Of a stretch of 64,000 nt of DNA, positions 1 to 12,239 are shown piece after piece. Source of the DNA: Meghimatium bilineatum (taxonomy: Eukaryota; Mollusca; Gastropoda; Stylommatophora; Philomycidae); contig CM067306.1 of the NCBI GenBank assembly GCA_034231615.1, forward strand, positions 38,920,248 through 38,984,247, read 5' to 3'. The notes beneath the pieces were generated by a model, which did no database searches, was not told the DNA's origin, and worked only from the letters and a program-made list of their open reading frames with translations. The position numbers and the translations under genes were made by a program. Position 1 is the first letter of the stretch. The number at the start of each line of letters is the position of its first letter.

Positions 1-724
1 GCGACATTAATAAATGATATGGGTGAACATTTCCTTTATTTTACGTATCGCAAGTAGGCCAGTCGTACGAGAGAACGTGTTCCTGTGCTGTAAGCTGAAC
101 ACCAGTCCGAAAGCTGTCAAACATGTTTTATCTCATCGCCGCTGTATGTATTGCAAACGACATATCCACAAACGTCCAATCACAAAGAGTTAAATATGAT
201 ATTCTATTTACCCTGGGGAAAGGGAAGTTCTGGACTTCACAACACCCTCCCCTATCCATATTAACTGTCCTTGAAGAATTTACTTTGAAATGGTTTCTGA
301 AAACAATATTTGTCATACCTTCAGAACACAGATTACTCAATCTTTTGTCCAAGTGGAGTCGCCATTTTATAGAACAAAGTCACCCTCAACATCAATACAT
401 TTAGAAAATAATTGTTAGGGTAAAATTAATGGCATTGAAAGTGTAATTTTTTTCTATATAATCTAGTTATATATAACTTTAACTTACGAAATATTTAGTG
501 CAATATAATGTTAAATTACAACATATTTATTGCAATGATTAAAATTTTTTACTTCTTAACAAGCTTCAAAATTCGCTGTTGAGTATTCGTTAATGTCAAT
601 CTTGTGTCATCCTCAAAATTTAATACGTTTTTTGATTTGGTTTCCAAATGAAGAAGCGTTGAACATACAGTATCACAGAAATATGTAGGAGTAAAAGGAA
701 ATTGAACTTTATTGGATGGGATCT
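1..724. other. AT-rich stretch, no gene recognised
   Basis: No feature with convincing coding character is visible. A 93-codon open frame at 123-404 (+) and an overlapping 74-codon frame on the other strand resemble nothing I know and are compatible with chance. The rest is AT-rich and without obvious tandem repeats. Confidence 0.5.
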
Positions 725-838
725 CTAAATTGTATGGGTTAAATTGTTTGCCTTAATTCAAGAAGTCGCGGGTTCAAATTGGGATCCTGACGTCATGTTA
801 ACAAATTGGATATTTCCGGAGATCCCATCACATGATGA
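725..838 (+). repeat. tRNA-like SINE remnant
   Basis: The stretch has a tRNA-like B box (GCGGGTTCAAATTGGGATCC around 768-787) preceded by a degenerate A-box region. It is followed by a tail (GGATATTTCCGGAGATCCC) that resembles the tail of the tRNA-like repeat near 20,290-20,420. The match to a tRNA is partial and no stable cloverleaf is evident, so a decayed tRNA-derived SINE is the best reading. Confidence 0.4.
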
Positions 839-839
839 T

Positions 840-1310
840 GATGATCACTTGTTACATGCACATTTGAAATTAAGTTTGAGTTATGTTCTTGACTATGAGA
901 TCGTTGATGGCTAATAAGACCTACTCTGGCAACAAATTTCCGTGGACAATACGGGCATGGGATGACCACTGTTGATGGTTTTTGGTCTAACCGTTACATT
1001 CTAGCTTCTCTCAGCTGCTGAGGTGCTGGATTTATTCTTTTTTTCGCAAGATGCAGCGGATTTTTAAGACTGTAGAGCACCTTGTTAACTCTGTTTTGTG
1101 CAAGTTTCTCCCATGTATCATGATCTAGTTCACAGACATTTAGTGAGGTCTTTAACAAGTCCCTGTAGCGCTTCTTTTGAACACATTGAGAATGTAAAGC
1201 CCTTCTGTAACTGTACCATAGAGAAGTATATGTGGCAGGCAATGATTTGGCATGCTTATCACGTGACCTGCCCAAAGTCTGTGTCTGCATCAGAATAGTG
1301 TCAACGATAG
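840..1310 (-). mobile_element. LINE ORF2 C-terminal fragment with C2H2 finger
   Basis: Read on the minus strand, 1290-994 gives a 98-residue piece typical of the extreme C-terminus of endonuclease/reverse-transcriptase LINE proteins. It contains KKRYRDLLKTSLNVC, then a segment like DTWEKLAQNR. After one in-frame TAA stop the same frame continues into a C-X2-C-X12-H-X3-H finger (starting CPYCPRKF, about 940-890). That gene order, tail domain then a terminal C2H2 finger, is known from this LINE type. The reverse transcriptase itself is absent, so this is a 5'-truncated and dead copy. Family level is inferred from motif memory, not from a search. Confidence 0.75.
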
Positions 1311-1504
1311 GGGATGTCAGATCTGTTAATGATCTGTCAGATCTGTGATTCTTAAGAAATGATTAGAAATCTTAAGGAGTGTGCGCACATTACATGCACC
1401 TAAAAAACCGTTTCCTTTCGAGTGTATTCTCATGTCCCCCAAAGTTCAGTACACAGCGCGACTCGTCACATTCGTGGCCATTTACAATATAATACCTTTA
1501 CACA

Positions 1505-1685
1505 GAATTAATTATGCCTTCATTCGCTACATTTTTAAAATTATTGTTACGATTTCCGTTGATCAATATGTATATATTTGGAGCCAAAAATAGCCAAGGT
1601 GACTCCGATTATATAAATAGTGACCAACGGAAAACACGACAATAATAAAAATGTAACGAATAAAATACTAATTAATTATGTGCAG
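1505..1685. mobile_element. Hairpin MITE-like element, cargo-less
   Basis: The left half (GCCTTCATTCGCTACATTTT and following) is repeated in inverted form in the right half, ending AATGTAACGAATAAAATACT. The arms are about 70 bases and meet at a short centre near 1580-1605. The same arm sequence recurs at 25,008-25,105, 25,490-25,605, 25,880-25,985 and 26,735-26,860, where it brackets cargo. This is a compact palindromic member of that inverted-repeat family. Confidence 0.65.
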
Positions 1686-1804
1686 CATCTTCTATATCGC
1701 AGATGGTCATGGCGCATTGCCAATAACCGCAGAGTAAAAGTTTATTCCCTGATCAAGAAATCATTTCATTGTTCCAGGATCAACTTGACTAAATATGCGA
1801 TTGA

Positions 1805-2215
1805 CATGAGCAATGACATTCCTGATGACATGTTCAATTATGTTGCTGATGACACGAGAAATGATGTTGCTGATGACATGAGAAATGATGTTGCTGATGG
1901 CATGAGAAATGATGTTGCTGATGGCATGAGAAATGATGTTGCTGATGCCATGAGCAATTATTTGCTGATGACATGAACATGGATGATGCTAATGACGTGA
2001 GCAATGATGTTGCTGATGACATGAGCAATTATGTTGCGGATGACATGAGAAATAATGTTGCTGATGACATGAGAAATAATGTCGCTGATGACATGAGAAA
2101 TGATGTTGATAATGACGTAAACAATGATGTTACTGATGACATGAACAAATATGTTGCTGATGACATGAAAAATGATGTTGCTGATGGCATGAGAAATGAT
2201 GTTGATAATGATGAA
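1805..2215. repeat. 24-bp minisatellite, about 17 units
   Basis: A diverged tandem array with unit ATGAGAAATGATGTTGCTGA plus four bases (24 bp). Because the period is a multiple of three, several frames stay open on both strands: about 118 and 102 codons on plus, encoding repeats such as NDVADDMR, and 64-91 codons on minus. The open frames are a by-product of the period and do not indicate a gene. Confidence 0.85.
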
Positions 2216-2394
2216 CTTTTTGTGACTATACAAACGGTCAAGAAGCAGGAAGTCAGTCTAAAATTTCAAAGTGGACTATGAGGACCTCAAAATTTCACAC
2301 ATGATTGTTGTTTGTTAAATGGGGATTAAAGCCTCTTAGTTGAGGCACGACCCTTTCAACCTACGACAGAAGTCTATTTTGGTTATATTAGGCC

Positions 2395-2780
2395 GTATTA
2401 GCTTTTATCTAAATGTGACCTAATGATCTGGGTGTTTGGAAAGCCGTGCGTGCTATTGCTATGAATTATCTATATTTCTAGGTGGAGTTGATGTTTATTT
2501 GTGGCCAAGATGCCTTTTATCTAAGTGTGACCTATGGTCTGGGCGAATTGAGAACCGTGCGCGCTATTATTGCAAAAGAATGTTATGTTGCTAGTTGTAT
2601 TAAACTGTTTATTTCCGGTGGTATTGTTTTTTTTATTTAAGAGTGACACTAATGCCTGGGGGAGTTTGAAAAACCGTGAGTGCGATTATGCCAAAAATTA
2701 TCCATATTGCCAGTCGTATCCTGTGGTGAGCGTTCCTCTGTTGTTATTTGTTGAAAGCTGTGGAGAGAGACCTGTAGAAA
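2395..2780. repeat. Diverged ~114-bp tandem repeat, three units
   Basis: Three related blocks begin near 2403, 2515 and 2631. Each has TTTTATYTAARWGTGACMY followed by a 'ctgg-g' segment and an 'accgtg(c/a)g-gc' segment. The units are strongly diverged. No coding potential beyond an 83-codon frame that I do not recognise. Confidence 0.6.
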
Positions 2781-2812
2781 GACTGATGCCAAACAGTGAC
2801 TTGTTTAGAATT

Positions 2813-5150
2813 TTAAATTAGGGCTTTAGTCCTGGTTATAAATTGGTTAATTAGTTTTAGCCTATCTGGTGGTACATCATGGCTGAGAACCTTTTCTAAT
2901 TTATATGGTATTTTATTGTTTAGGTAGTAATCTTTTAGGTCTTGCCTATGATGGTTGTATTTATGACAATGGAGTAGGAAATTATCTATTGTATTTTCCT
3001 CTTGACAGTCTTCACATATTAGTTCAAGTATATAATGTAATGATTTTCCCAGTCTAAGTCGTAGTAGTTTCCTATTGGCAGGGATTTTCAGCTCTTCCTT
3101 TATTTGAGTGGTCCTAGTGGGTCCTTTTAGCATTGCATGTGCATGTCTTCCTTTTGCACTGTTGTCCCAAATTTCTGTCCATTCCTTAAGTATTGTGTCC
3201 TTTATTATGCTTCTGGTTTCCAATCTGCGAAATCCTACCTGGATTTCTGTTCCTTGTGTTCGTCCTTTCTTGGCTTCCTTGTCCGCTGCTTCATTTCCTG
3301 GTATTCCGACATGGGCTGGAATCCACATTACATTAACCCTCGTACCAACGTGAACTAGGTTTGTTGTTATGCGTAGTATATCTTCTACTATATCTGGCCT
3401 TTGGCTGTCATGTTTATTTTGAATAGCCTGGACTGATGATAATGAGTCAGTCAGGATTGTTAAATTTTTAGGTGGGTTATCATTTATTATTTCTAGTGCT
3501 TTTAGAATTGCAACTAGTTCAGTTGTGAATATTGATGTATGTTCTGATAATTTAAAGCTCTTATTGATGTTCCTGTCAGGTATTACTATTCCTGCACCAG
3601 TTGGGCCTTCCTCTCCTTTGGACCCATCTGTGAATACTTTTAGACTATTTATTGTTCTATCATTTAAGTGGTTTATTGCTCTATTTTTAGCTGAATCTCT
3701 ATTTTGGTCTTTTTTCCCTATATATGATAAGGGAATGTCAGTTTCTGGTGATATTAATTCACAAGGGGGTATTATTGCTTTATATTGGTTTTGATTACAT
3801 ATTAAATCTCTAAGCTCTGGTATTTGGTCAAGCTCTGCATTTGATCGCCAACCTGCTGGTGTTCGGTAGCTTTCAATTGAGAACTTGCCTGTGTTATCAA
3901 AGCTATTGAATGATTTATATGCAGGATGTGTGATATCATTTCCTATTTTAGACCAGTAGCTATGTCTCCCCAACCGCTACCACTCATGTACCTAAGCATG
4001 TTTAGGGCTCCTCTGCTTCTGTCTACTATATAGTTTATATGTTTATGCCATCTGAGGCTTTGATCTAATACCATTCCCAAGAATTTGGTGGTTGTTGAGA
4101 ATGTAATTGGTTCGTTATTTATAAAAATATCCTTAATTTTATTTGTTTGAGCCCCATTTCTGCTGAATAGCATTCCTACTGTTTTGCTAGCATTAATTTT
4201 GAAACCCCATTTTGCCATCCAGCTTGTTACTTCATTTATTTGTCTTTGTATTCCTACTTTTAGATAACTGATGTTATTGCATGAGCGCCAAATTGCAGCA
4301 TCGTCTGCAAGTTGTGACAGGCTGTTCTTGACATCTGAGAATTCTTCTCCTCAATAATTAACCATTATTGTGAATATTGTTGGAGATATTACAGACCCCT
4401 GCGGGATGCCATTTTCCTGTTCATAGGAGTCTGATAAGTCATTATTTATTAGTACTTTAAATTGTCTATCTTGCATGAAGTTTTTAATGTAGTTGTATGC
4501 TCTACCATCTATACCTATGTTCTTAATTTTAAATAGGGCTCCTTCTCTCTAGCACTCGTCGTATGCTCTTGCTACGTCGAGGAAGACAACCGCTGTTTTT
4601 TCACCTTTTAGGAAACCCTGTTTTACTTCATGCTCTAGTTTTAGTATTTGGTCAACCGTGCTCCGGCGACTCCGGAAGCCCGCTTGAGTTGGACTATATA
4701 TATTATGTTTATTTAGGTGAAATACTACTCTTTTATTTATTATTGTCTCTAATATTTTACCTAGGTGAGAAGTTAGTGATATTGGTCAATATGAGCTTAC
4801 TTCTTTATCTGGCTTTAGTATTGGCATTATGGTGGCAGACTTCCATGCCTTTGGTATGGTGCCAGATTCCCATATGTTATTGAATAGGTGAGTTATTATC
4901 ATTAATATATTAGTAAGTACTTTTTTAAGTATTGCATAGCTTAGGATGTCAGGACCTGAAGCTGTGTTTGATTTCTCACCTATTGCTTTAATTACTTCCC
5001 CTATTGTTATATCTGCATTTATATATGATGATTCTGCATTATTTATTGGTTTAGTGTTTTGCTATCCGGGGCAGGATTTATGGAGAAATAGCTCTGCCCA
5101 TTTGTAGTAACCCTCTCTCAGTTCTGTTGATTAATTCAAAGGGAAGGCCA
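2813..5150 (-). mobile_element. LINE remnant: reverse transcriptase plus RNase H
   Basis: On the minus strand the order is RT then RNase H. RT pieces include a fingers/palm segment near 4990-4560 (AGFRSRRSTVDQI; VVFLDVARAYDEC), the GIPQGSVISPTIF motif near 4390 and the catalytic LADDAAIW motif near 4300. The thumb region at 4218-3943 is in another frame. The RNase H domain (3973-2813, 386 codons) keeps its acidic residues (FTDGSKG, TELVAIL, LTDSLSS) and the WIPAHVGIPGNEAADKEA motif. In-frame stops (for example near 4355 and 4780) and a frameshift near 3960 show it is dead. The copy is 5'-truncated: no endonuclease lies upstream, and the minisatellite begins within 200 bases. The RT-RNase H layout points to an I/Nimb-like group, by inference. 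Confidence 0.88.
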
Positions 5151-5340
5151 ATACTGTCTAAAACAAGAAGAACTGCAGGTTATTTCAGGAGATAGTTGAA
5201 AACATCGATTTTCTTAGGTAAGCACTCGGAATTTTCTGTAAGGGGTTTACTTTCTTGCACTTCCACGTTCACACGCTAGGTAGTGGGGATATCTTGTATG
5301 GGTGGACTCAATAAAACACAAAATATGCTGTAAGAAAAAG

Positions 5341-8300
5341 TATTGTACATTAATAATGATGATGAAGATTACATAATCCCTTTAGCTGTGAGCAAGCAGC
5401 ACTTGACACAAGATGATGATATAGTCTCTTTAGCTGTGAGCAAGCAGCACTTGACACAAGATGATGATATAGTCTCTTTAGCTGTGAGCAAGCAGCACTT
5501 GACACATGATGATGATGATTAAATAGTCTCTTTAGCTGTGAGCAGGCAGCACTTGACACATGATGATGAAATAGTCTCTTTAGCTGTGAGCAAGCAGCAC
5601 TTGACACATGATGATGATGATTAAATAGTCCCTTTAGCTGTGAGCAAGTAGCACTTGACACATGATGATGATATAGTCTCTTTAGCTGTGAGCAAGCAGC
5701 ACTTGACACATGATGATGATGATTAAATAGTCTCTTTAGCTGTGAGCAGGCAGCACTTGACACATGATGATGATATAGTCTGTTTAGCTGTGAGCAAGCA
5801 GCACTTGACACATGATGATGATGATTAAATAGTCTCTTTAGCTGTGAGCAGGCAGCACTTGACACATGATGATGATGATTAAATAGTCTCTTTAGCTGTG
5901 AGCAAGCAGCACTTGACACATGATGATGATATAGTCTGTTTAGCTGTGAGCAAGCAGCACTTGACACATGATGATGATGATTAAATAGTCTCTTTAGCTG
6001 TGAGCAAGCAGCACTTGACACATGATGATGATGATTAAATAGTCTCTTTAGCTGTGAGCAAGCAGCACTTGACACATGATGATGATATAGTCTGTTTAGC
6101 TGTGAGCAAGCAGCACTTGACACATGATGATGATGATTAAATAGTCCCTTTAGCTGTGAGCAAGTAGCACTTGACACATGATGATGATATAGTCTGTTTA
6201 GCTGTGAGCAAGCAGCACTTGACACATGATGATGATGAGTAAATAGTCTCTTTAGCTGTGAGCAGGCAGCACTTGACACATGATGATGATATAGTCTGTT
6301 TAGCTGTGAGCAAGCAGCACTTGACACATGATGATGATGATTAAATAGTCTCTTTAGCTGTGAGCAGGCAGCACTTGACACATGATGATGATGATTAAAT
6401 AGTCTCTTTAGCTGTGAGCAAGCAGCACTTGACACATGATGATGATATAGTCTGTTTAGCTGTGAGCAAGCAGCACTTGACACATGATGATGATGATTAA
6501 ATAGTCTCTTTAGCTGTGAGCAAGCAGCACTTGACACATGATGATGATGATTAAATAGTCTCTTTAGCTGTGAGCAAGCAGCACTTGACACATGATGATG
6601 ATATAGTCTGTTTAGCTGTGAGCAAGCAGCACTTGACACATGATGATGATGATTAAATAGTCTCTTTAGCTGTGAGCAGGCAGCACTTGACACATGATGA
6701 TGATGATGAAATAATCCATTTAGCTGTGAGCAAGTAGCACTTGACACATGATGATGATGATGAAATAGTCTCTTTAGCTGTGAGCAAGTAGCACTTGACA
6801 CATGATGATGATGATTAAATAGTCTCTTTAGCTGTGAGCAAGTAGCACTTGACACATGATGATGATGATGAAATAGTCTCTTTAGCTGTGAGCAAGTAGC
6901 ACTTGACACATGATGATGATATAGTCTGTTTAGCTGTGAGCAAGCAGCACTTGACACATGATGATGATGATTAAATAGTCTCTTTAGCTGTGAGCAAGCA
7001 GCACTTGACACATGATGATGATGATTAAATAGTCTCTTTAGCTGTGAGCAAGCAGCACTTGACACATGATGATGATATAGTCTGTTTAGCTGTGAGCAAG
7101 CAGCACTTGACACATGATGATGATGATTAAATAGTCCCTTTAGCTGTGAGCAAGTAGCACTTGACACATGATGATGATATAGTCTGTTTAGCTGTGAGCA
7201 AGCAGCACTTGACACATGATGATGATGATTAAATAGTCTCTTTAGCTGTGAGCAGGCAGCACTTGACACATGATGATGATATAGTCTGTTTAGCTGTGAG
7301 CAAGCAGCACTTGACACATGATGATGATGATTAAATAGTCTCTTTAGCTGTGAGCAGGCAGCACTTGACACATGATGATGATGATTAAATAGTCTCTTTA
7401 GCTGTGAGCAAGCAGCACTTGACACATGATGATGATATAGTCTGTTTAGCTGTGAGCAAGCAGCACTTGACACATGATGATGATGATTAAATAGTCTCTT
7501 TAGCTGTGAGCAAGCAGCACTTGACACATGATGATGATGATTAAATAGTCTCTTTAGCTGTGAGCAAGCAGCACTTGACACATGATGATGATATAGTCTG
7601 TTTAGCTGTGAGCAAGCAGCACTTGACACATGATGATGATGATTAAATAGTCTCTTTAGCTGTGAGCAGGCAGCACTTGACACATGATGATGATGATGAA
7701 ATAATCCATTTAGCTGTGAGCAAGTAGCACTTGACACATGATGATGATGATGAAATAGTCTCTTTAGCTGTGAGCAAGTAGCACTTGACACATGATGATG
7801 ATGATTAAATAGTCTCTTTAGCTGTGAGCAAGTAGCACTTGACACATGATGATGATGATGAAATAGTCTCTTTAGCTGTGAGCAAGTAGCACTTGACACA
7901 TGATGATGATATAGTCCCTTTAGTTGCAAGCAGGTATCACCTGGCACATGATAATGAAATAGTATCTTTAGCTGTGAGCAGGAAGCACATGTCACATGAT
8001 GATGATATAGTCCATTTAGTTGAGAGCAGGTATCACTTGACACATGATGATGGTGATGATGAACTAGTATCTTTAGCTGTGAGCAGGTATCACTTGACAC
8101 ATGATGATGATATAGTACCCTTTGTTGAGAGCAGGTATCACTTGACACATGATGATGATATAGTCCCTTTTGTTGAGAGCAGGTATAACTTGACACATGA
8201 TGATGATATAGTCCCTTTTGTTGAGAGCAGGTATCACTTGGCACATGATGATGATGATGATGATGAAATAGTTCCTTTAGCTGTGAGCAGGTAGCACTTG

Positions 8301-9130
8301 ACACGTGATGATGATGATGCTGAAATAATCCCCGTAGCTGTGAGCAGGTAGCACTTGACACATGATGATGATGAAATAGTTTCTTTAGCTGTGAGGAGGT
8401 AGCACTTGACACATGATGATGTTGAACTAGTTTCTTTAGCTGTGAGTAGGTAGCCCTTGACACATGATGATGATGAAATAGTCCTTTAAGCTGTGAGCAG
8501 GTAGCACTTGACACATGATGATGATGAAATAATTTCTTAAGCTGTGAGGAGGTAGCACTTGACACGTGATGATGATGATGCTGAAATAATCCCCGTAGCT
8601 GTGAGCAGGTAGCACTTGACACATGATGATGATGAAATAGTTTCTTTAGCTGTGAGGAGGTAGCACTTGACACATGATGATGATGAAATAATTTCTTTAG
8701 CTGTGAGTAGGTAGCCCTTGACACATGATGATGATGAAATAGTCCTTTAAGCTGTGAGCAGGTAGCACTTGACACATGATGATGATGAAATAATTTCTTA
8801 AGCTGTGAGGAGGTAGCACTTGACACATGATGATGATGAAATAATTTCTTTAGCTGTGAGGAGGTAGCACTTGACACATGATGATGATGAAATAGTCCTT
8901 TAAGCTGTGAGCAGGTAGCACTTGACACATGATGATGATGAAATACTCCTTTAAGCTGTGAGTAGGTAGCCCTTGACACATGATGATGATGAAATAGTCC
9001 TTTAAGCTGTGAGTAGGTAGCCCTTGACACATGATGATGATGAAATAGTCCTTTAAGCTGTGAGTAGGTAGCCCTTGACACATGATGATGATGAAATAGT
9101 CCTTTAAGCTGTGAGTAGGTAGCCCTTGAC
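5341..9130. repeat. Large 48-57-bp minisatellite, about 73 units
   Basis: The core unit contains TTTAGCTGTGAGCAAGCAGC, then ACTTGACACATG and a variable run of GAT/ATG triplets. Unit length varies in steps of three (mostly 48 or 54 bp), so one minus-strand frame stays open for 1,243 codons of (H)3-7-V-S-S-A-T-C-S-Q-L-K repeats. Higher-order structure is visible: bases about 5,885-6,870 match 6,875-7,860 at an offset of 990 bp (for example the GAAATAATCCATT variants at 6,709 and 7,699). A second duplication near 8,300 and 8,556 shares ACACGTGATGATGATGATGC. The right end (8,700-9,125) is a more uniform AGGTAGCCCTTGACACATG subfamily. The triplet-repeat part is the fastest-varying segment. I see no start context, splice signal or domain suggesting a real gene. 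Confidence 0.95.
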
Positions 9131-9540
9131 AGCCCATAGCTTTTCTGACAAAATTACATGTTCTTTTCTTTTTTTAATAGAGGCGACACCTCGACTAATG
9201 TAAGGCTGTCTTAAAGGCATCTTTGTGTGAGGGACGTGTGAGGAACGTTCATCCCACACTTGAACTTTTCAAGGACATTTATCGGTCAGAATGTGGATTA
9301 GTAACAATGGTTTATTTTCCATTTAGTATCTACCGCCATGGGAAATAATTTCATAGGCAGGAACTAATTCCAAAACAGTGCCACAAAGGTTAAATATGAA
9401 TATATTTAGGGATAGATTTAGGATTAGTTATATAAAACATAGCTAACCCTAATCCATAATCCTAACACAAACCTCAGATACTGAATGAGTAAATTAATTA
9501 TTGATAATTATTGATATAATAGTTATATTAATTAACTATA
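9131..9540. other. Non-coding spacer, nothing recognised
   Basis: AT-rich sequence between the minisatellite and a LINE fragment. It holds a TTATTGATAATTATTGATAT-type low-complexity stretch near 9,500. No gene or known repeat was identified. Confidence 0.5.
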
Positions 9541-10012
9541 AAATGGTTAAATTCACAGGTATGGCAGAAATCGAGAAGAATGCGTCGTGAAATTACAGAG
9601 GGAGCTGGACAGACTGACGAACTGGTGTAGAGATACGGGGGCAAGTTTGAAAGTAGCTACATTTATTTTCGTGCTGGGACATGCGGGTGTTCGAAGCAAT
9701 GAAAGAGAAAATCATGTGGCGTCATGCTCAATTGTGGCACGGGGCGATGAGGCAATGGATCGAACTGACGTTTCGAACTCCATAATAGATAAAGCACGCA
9801 AGGGTGAGACTATTGTGGATGATGATTCATTTTCAATGTCCATGATTAACGATCAGGTTTGAAATGTAGTTTTAAAAGTGAACATTTTGAGGGTACAGAA
9901 GAATGATGGTTAAACAGCAGAGGAACGGGACTGTCAGCAGAAGTCTAATGGCGAATACACTCAGGGAGAGATAGGAGCAACTATGGACGTGTCCAGTTTT
10001 CTGTGATGATGA
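9541..10012 (+). mobile_element. LINE RNase H/C-terminal fragment, family A
   Basis: The frame at 9587-9862 contains FVLGHAGVRSNERENHVASC, an eroded form of the RNase H motif FVPGHVGxxGNERAD. Catalytic AD has become EN. The downstream sequence (9,940-9,995) reads as a decayed tail ending in a segment like 'GATMDVSS', which matches 'GAPMDMSG' at about 26,690-26,715. That places it in the same LINE family as the cargo of the 25.9-26.9 kb module. RT and the first half of RNase H are missing. Confidence 0.7.
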
Positions 10013-10020
10013 TCCGACGA

Positions 10021-11870
10021 CTAAATAACCCAAAAATATGTCATCAGTATCATGTGAAATATTCTTTCCAAAACGTAGTCTTCCCTATGGATTTCATGAA
10101 TTCTCCGCGGTCTTAAGCAAGTGCTTCTGCTTCTTTTAGTGACATCTGCAGGCATTATTGGTCTTTTGTCCAACGGCGTCTTGTGCAGAAGTATTTTACT
10201 GGCTTGGCTGATCAAGGCGATTGTTCTATAATTTAAACATATTTGCATATCACCGCTTTTGGGTATTGTTATGTATACTGAACGTTTCTAGTCCCTTGGC
10301 CAAGTTTCTTTTCTCCAGATCTTATTGCATAACTGATAAAAGATATTAACGCTGCTTTCAACCCCCCCCCCTTCCCCGTTTGAATAATTTCAGCTGTTAT
10401 GTCGTCACAACCTGCTGCTATTCCTCTCTTCACACTGATTTGCTAATCTAATTTCTTCTTTGTAAGCTCTGGTTCTTGTGTATTTCTGTCTGTGTTTTGT
10501 GGTTCTCTAGGTAATTTTTGAGTGGCTCTAAGTACATCTCTTTACAGTATTGTTTCCACCTTTCTAAAATGTTACATTGCCATGTAAGGGTGTTTCCTTA
10601 CTTGTCTTTGATGAATCGCTTGAATATTTTATATGTTTTGCTCTATGTGGCATTTGCTGCGAGAAACATGTCTCTTATTTTTCTCCTTCGTACATGTTCC
10701 CTATTATTTGCAGCAGTCCTTGATAAATTGTTGTTTGTCCTTTCTTATTTGTCTTTTTATTTCCCTCGTGAGTTGTTTGTATAATGCATGGCTGTTGTTA
10801 TTGTTGCTGGGCTTGACTTTCTTTCTTCCTTCCACTAGCTTCATGGTAGTGTCCGTTATATACGTTTGTCTTTTCTTTATTTTCTTGGTTATATATTTGT
10901 GTGCATTATGTATGTAAATCTCTTTAATCCTGTTGAATAACTCTTCCACTGGTAATCTCCCTTGCTCCTCTAATAAGGCTTCGAATCTGTTTGTAATTTC
11001 TCTGTTGTATTCTGTTGGAATTTTTGAGCAGTCGAAGTTGACTGTAGCTTTAACTCTGATATTTTTAAGGTTTTTTTTGAATTTAGCTACTAATAGTTCG
11101 TGGAGAGTTTCAGTCTGCCCCTGGTTATGTGTTAGATGCTGAGTCTGGATTTCCATCTTTGCTGAATCATTATACAGTCGATTTGATTTTCCGCTATACC
11201 ATCTGGGTGTCTATTGGTATATAATTTTCTAGGGTGTTGTATAAACAGCGTGTTTGTAATGACTAAGTTGTTTTTTTTATACACAATTGAATTAGTGTTT
11301 CCCATTGATTGTTTCTTTCTCCCAAACCGAAATTTCCTATCACTTTAAGCTAGAGTATTAGTCTACTTTCTCTAAATTTGGAGTTAAAATTGCCCATAAT
11401 TATCAATATGTCGTACTTGTTTGTTTTATCAATTGCTGCCTGCAACTGATCATAAAATGTATTAGTTTACTTAATTTCTGCTGTTGAAGTTGGTACATAA
11501 ACCTGTTTAAAATTGTAATGTTTCTCTTGTGTGATTGTAATCATTAGTATATGATTCGATCACTGATTGGATTATATCCTAACACGGACGAACTCGACGT
11601 CTTAGCAACTATAAATCTACACCACTATAACCTGCTTTCTCACTTCCTGAGAATATGAACACTTCACCGGTTGTTATGATAAGATGACCTTTTTCTGACC
11701 TGACCATCAAGCTCTGATATTTCTAGTATTTCTACTTGTAGTCTTTTCATTTCTTTTGTTATAATGTGTATTTTGTCGTGATACATGCTTCTCACATTTC
11801 ATGTTCATAACTTAACACTGCATTTGTTCTTGTTTATGCCTACTATGTTACTTGTGCTATTACTGCTATT
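10021..11870 (-). mobile_element. LINE remnant: endonuclease and RT start
   Basis: Minus-strand reading from 11,870 downwards gives an endonuclease-like region (LGYNPISDRIIY near 11,550 and a degraded FNSKFRES/FGL block near 11,390-11,330). Next comes a 150-codon linker (11,156-10,704) rich in lysine, containing ITNRFEALLEE and IKRQIRKDKQQF. The beginning of an RT follows near 10,240 (NYRTIALISQASKILL). This order matches the endonuclease-linker-RT layout of proteins usually named endonuclease-reverse transcriptase. The RT core is cut off at about 10,021, where it abuts a plus-strand LINE fragment. Many stops are present. Confidence 0.78.
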
Positions 11871-12235
11871 GTCATGGCTGCTTTCCAATACGAATGATTC
11901 ACCACATTCATAGAATATAAAATAAAATATGTCGGCAGACACTAAATGGAAACAAGAACCTTGTTTGTTTTGGGTCTTTGTTACCTGTAATATGTTATGT
12001 TATTGCGTCCTGATATAACATAATTCGACTTTGTTGTCCGCAAGTTGAAAGCGGCGCGCCCCTCAAAAAGAGAAGTAAACTCATTAACTACCTACTATCT
12101 CTTTGTTTGAGAACCACATGAATAGCGAGCGATTAGATCTAATCTCCTAAGTGTAATGGGATAGTTTCTCTGAGCTTGCTTTCATACCCAGGAGACCAGC
12201 TTTCCGCTTAGTGCAATGCCTATTGAATGATCCAT
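11871..12235. repeat. Spacer containing a dispersed repeat copy
   Basis: Bases about 12,003-12,100 (CCTGATATAACATAATTCGA and following, including AAGCGGCGCGCCCCTCAAAAAG) are related to 62,927-63,025 in the same orientation. The two copies align over roughly 100 bases with small gaps. The family is not identified. Nothing else is seen here. Confidence 0.6.
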
Positions 12236-12239
12236 CGAC

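Noticed and set aside
1620..2281. Open frames encoding NDVADDMR repeats
   Set aside because: Product of the 24-bp minisatellite. Frames on the opposite strand are open to a similar degree.
4563..4883. Hydrophobic 106-codon plus-strand frame resembling a membrane protein
   Set aside because: It is the antisense shadow of the minus-strand reverse transcriptase.
5350..9081. 1,243-codon minus-strand open frame rich in histidine repeats
   Set aside because: It is the translation of a minisatellite whose units vary in whole triplets. Other frames and the plus strand are also partly open. There is no domain, signal or gene context.
5341..9130. Possible CRISPR-like array of regularly spaced repeats
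   Set aside because: Repeats are contiguous with no unique spacers, and the surroundings are eukaryotic transposon DNA.
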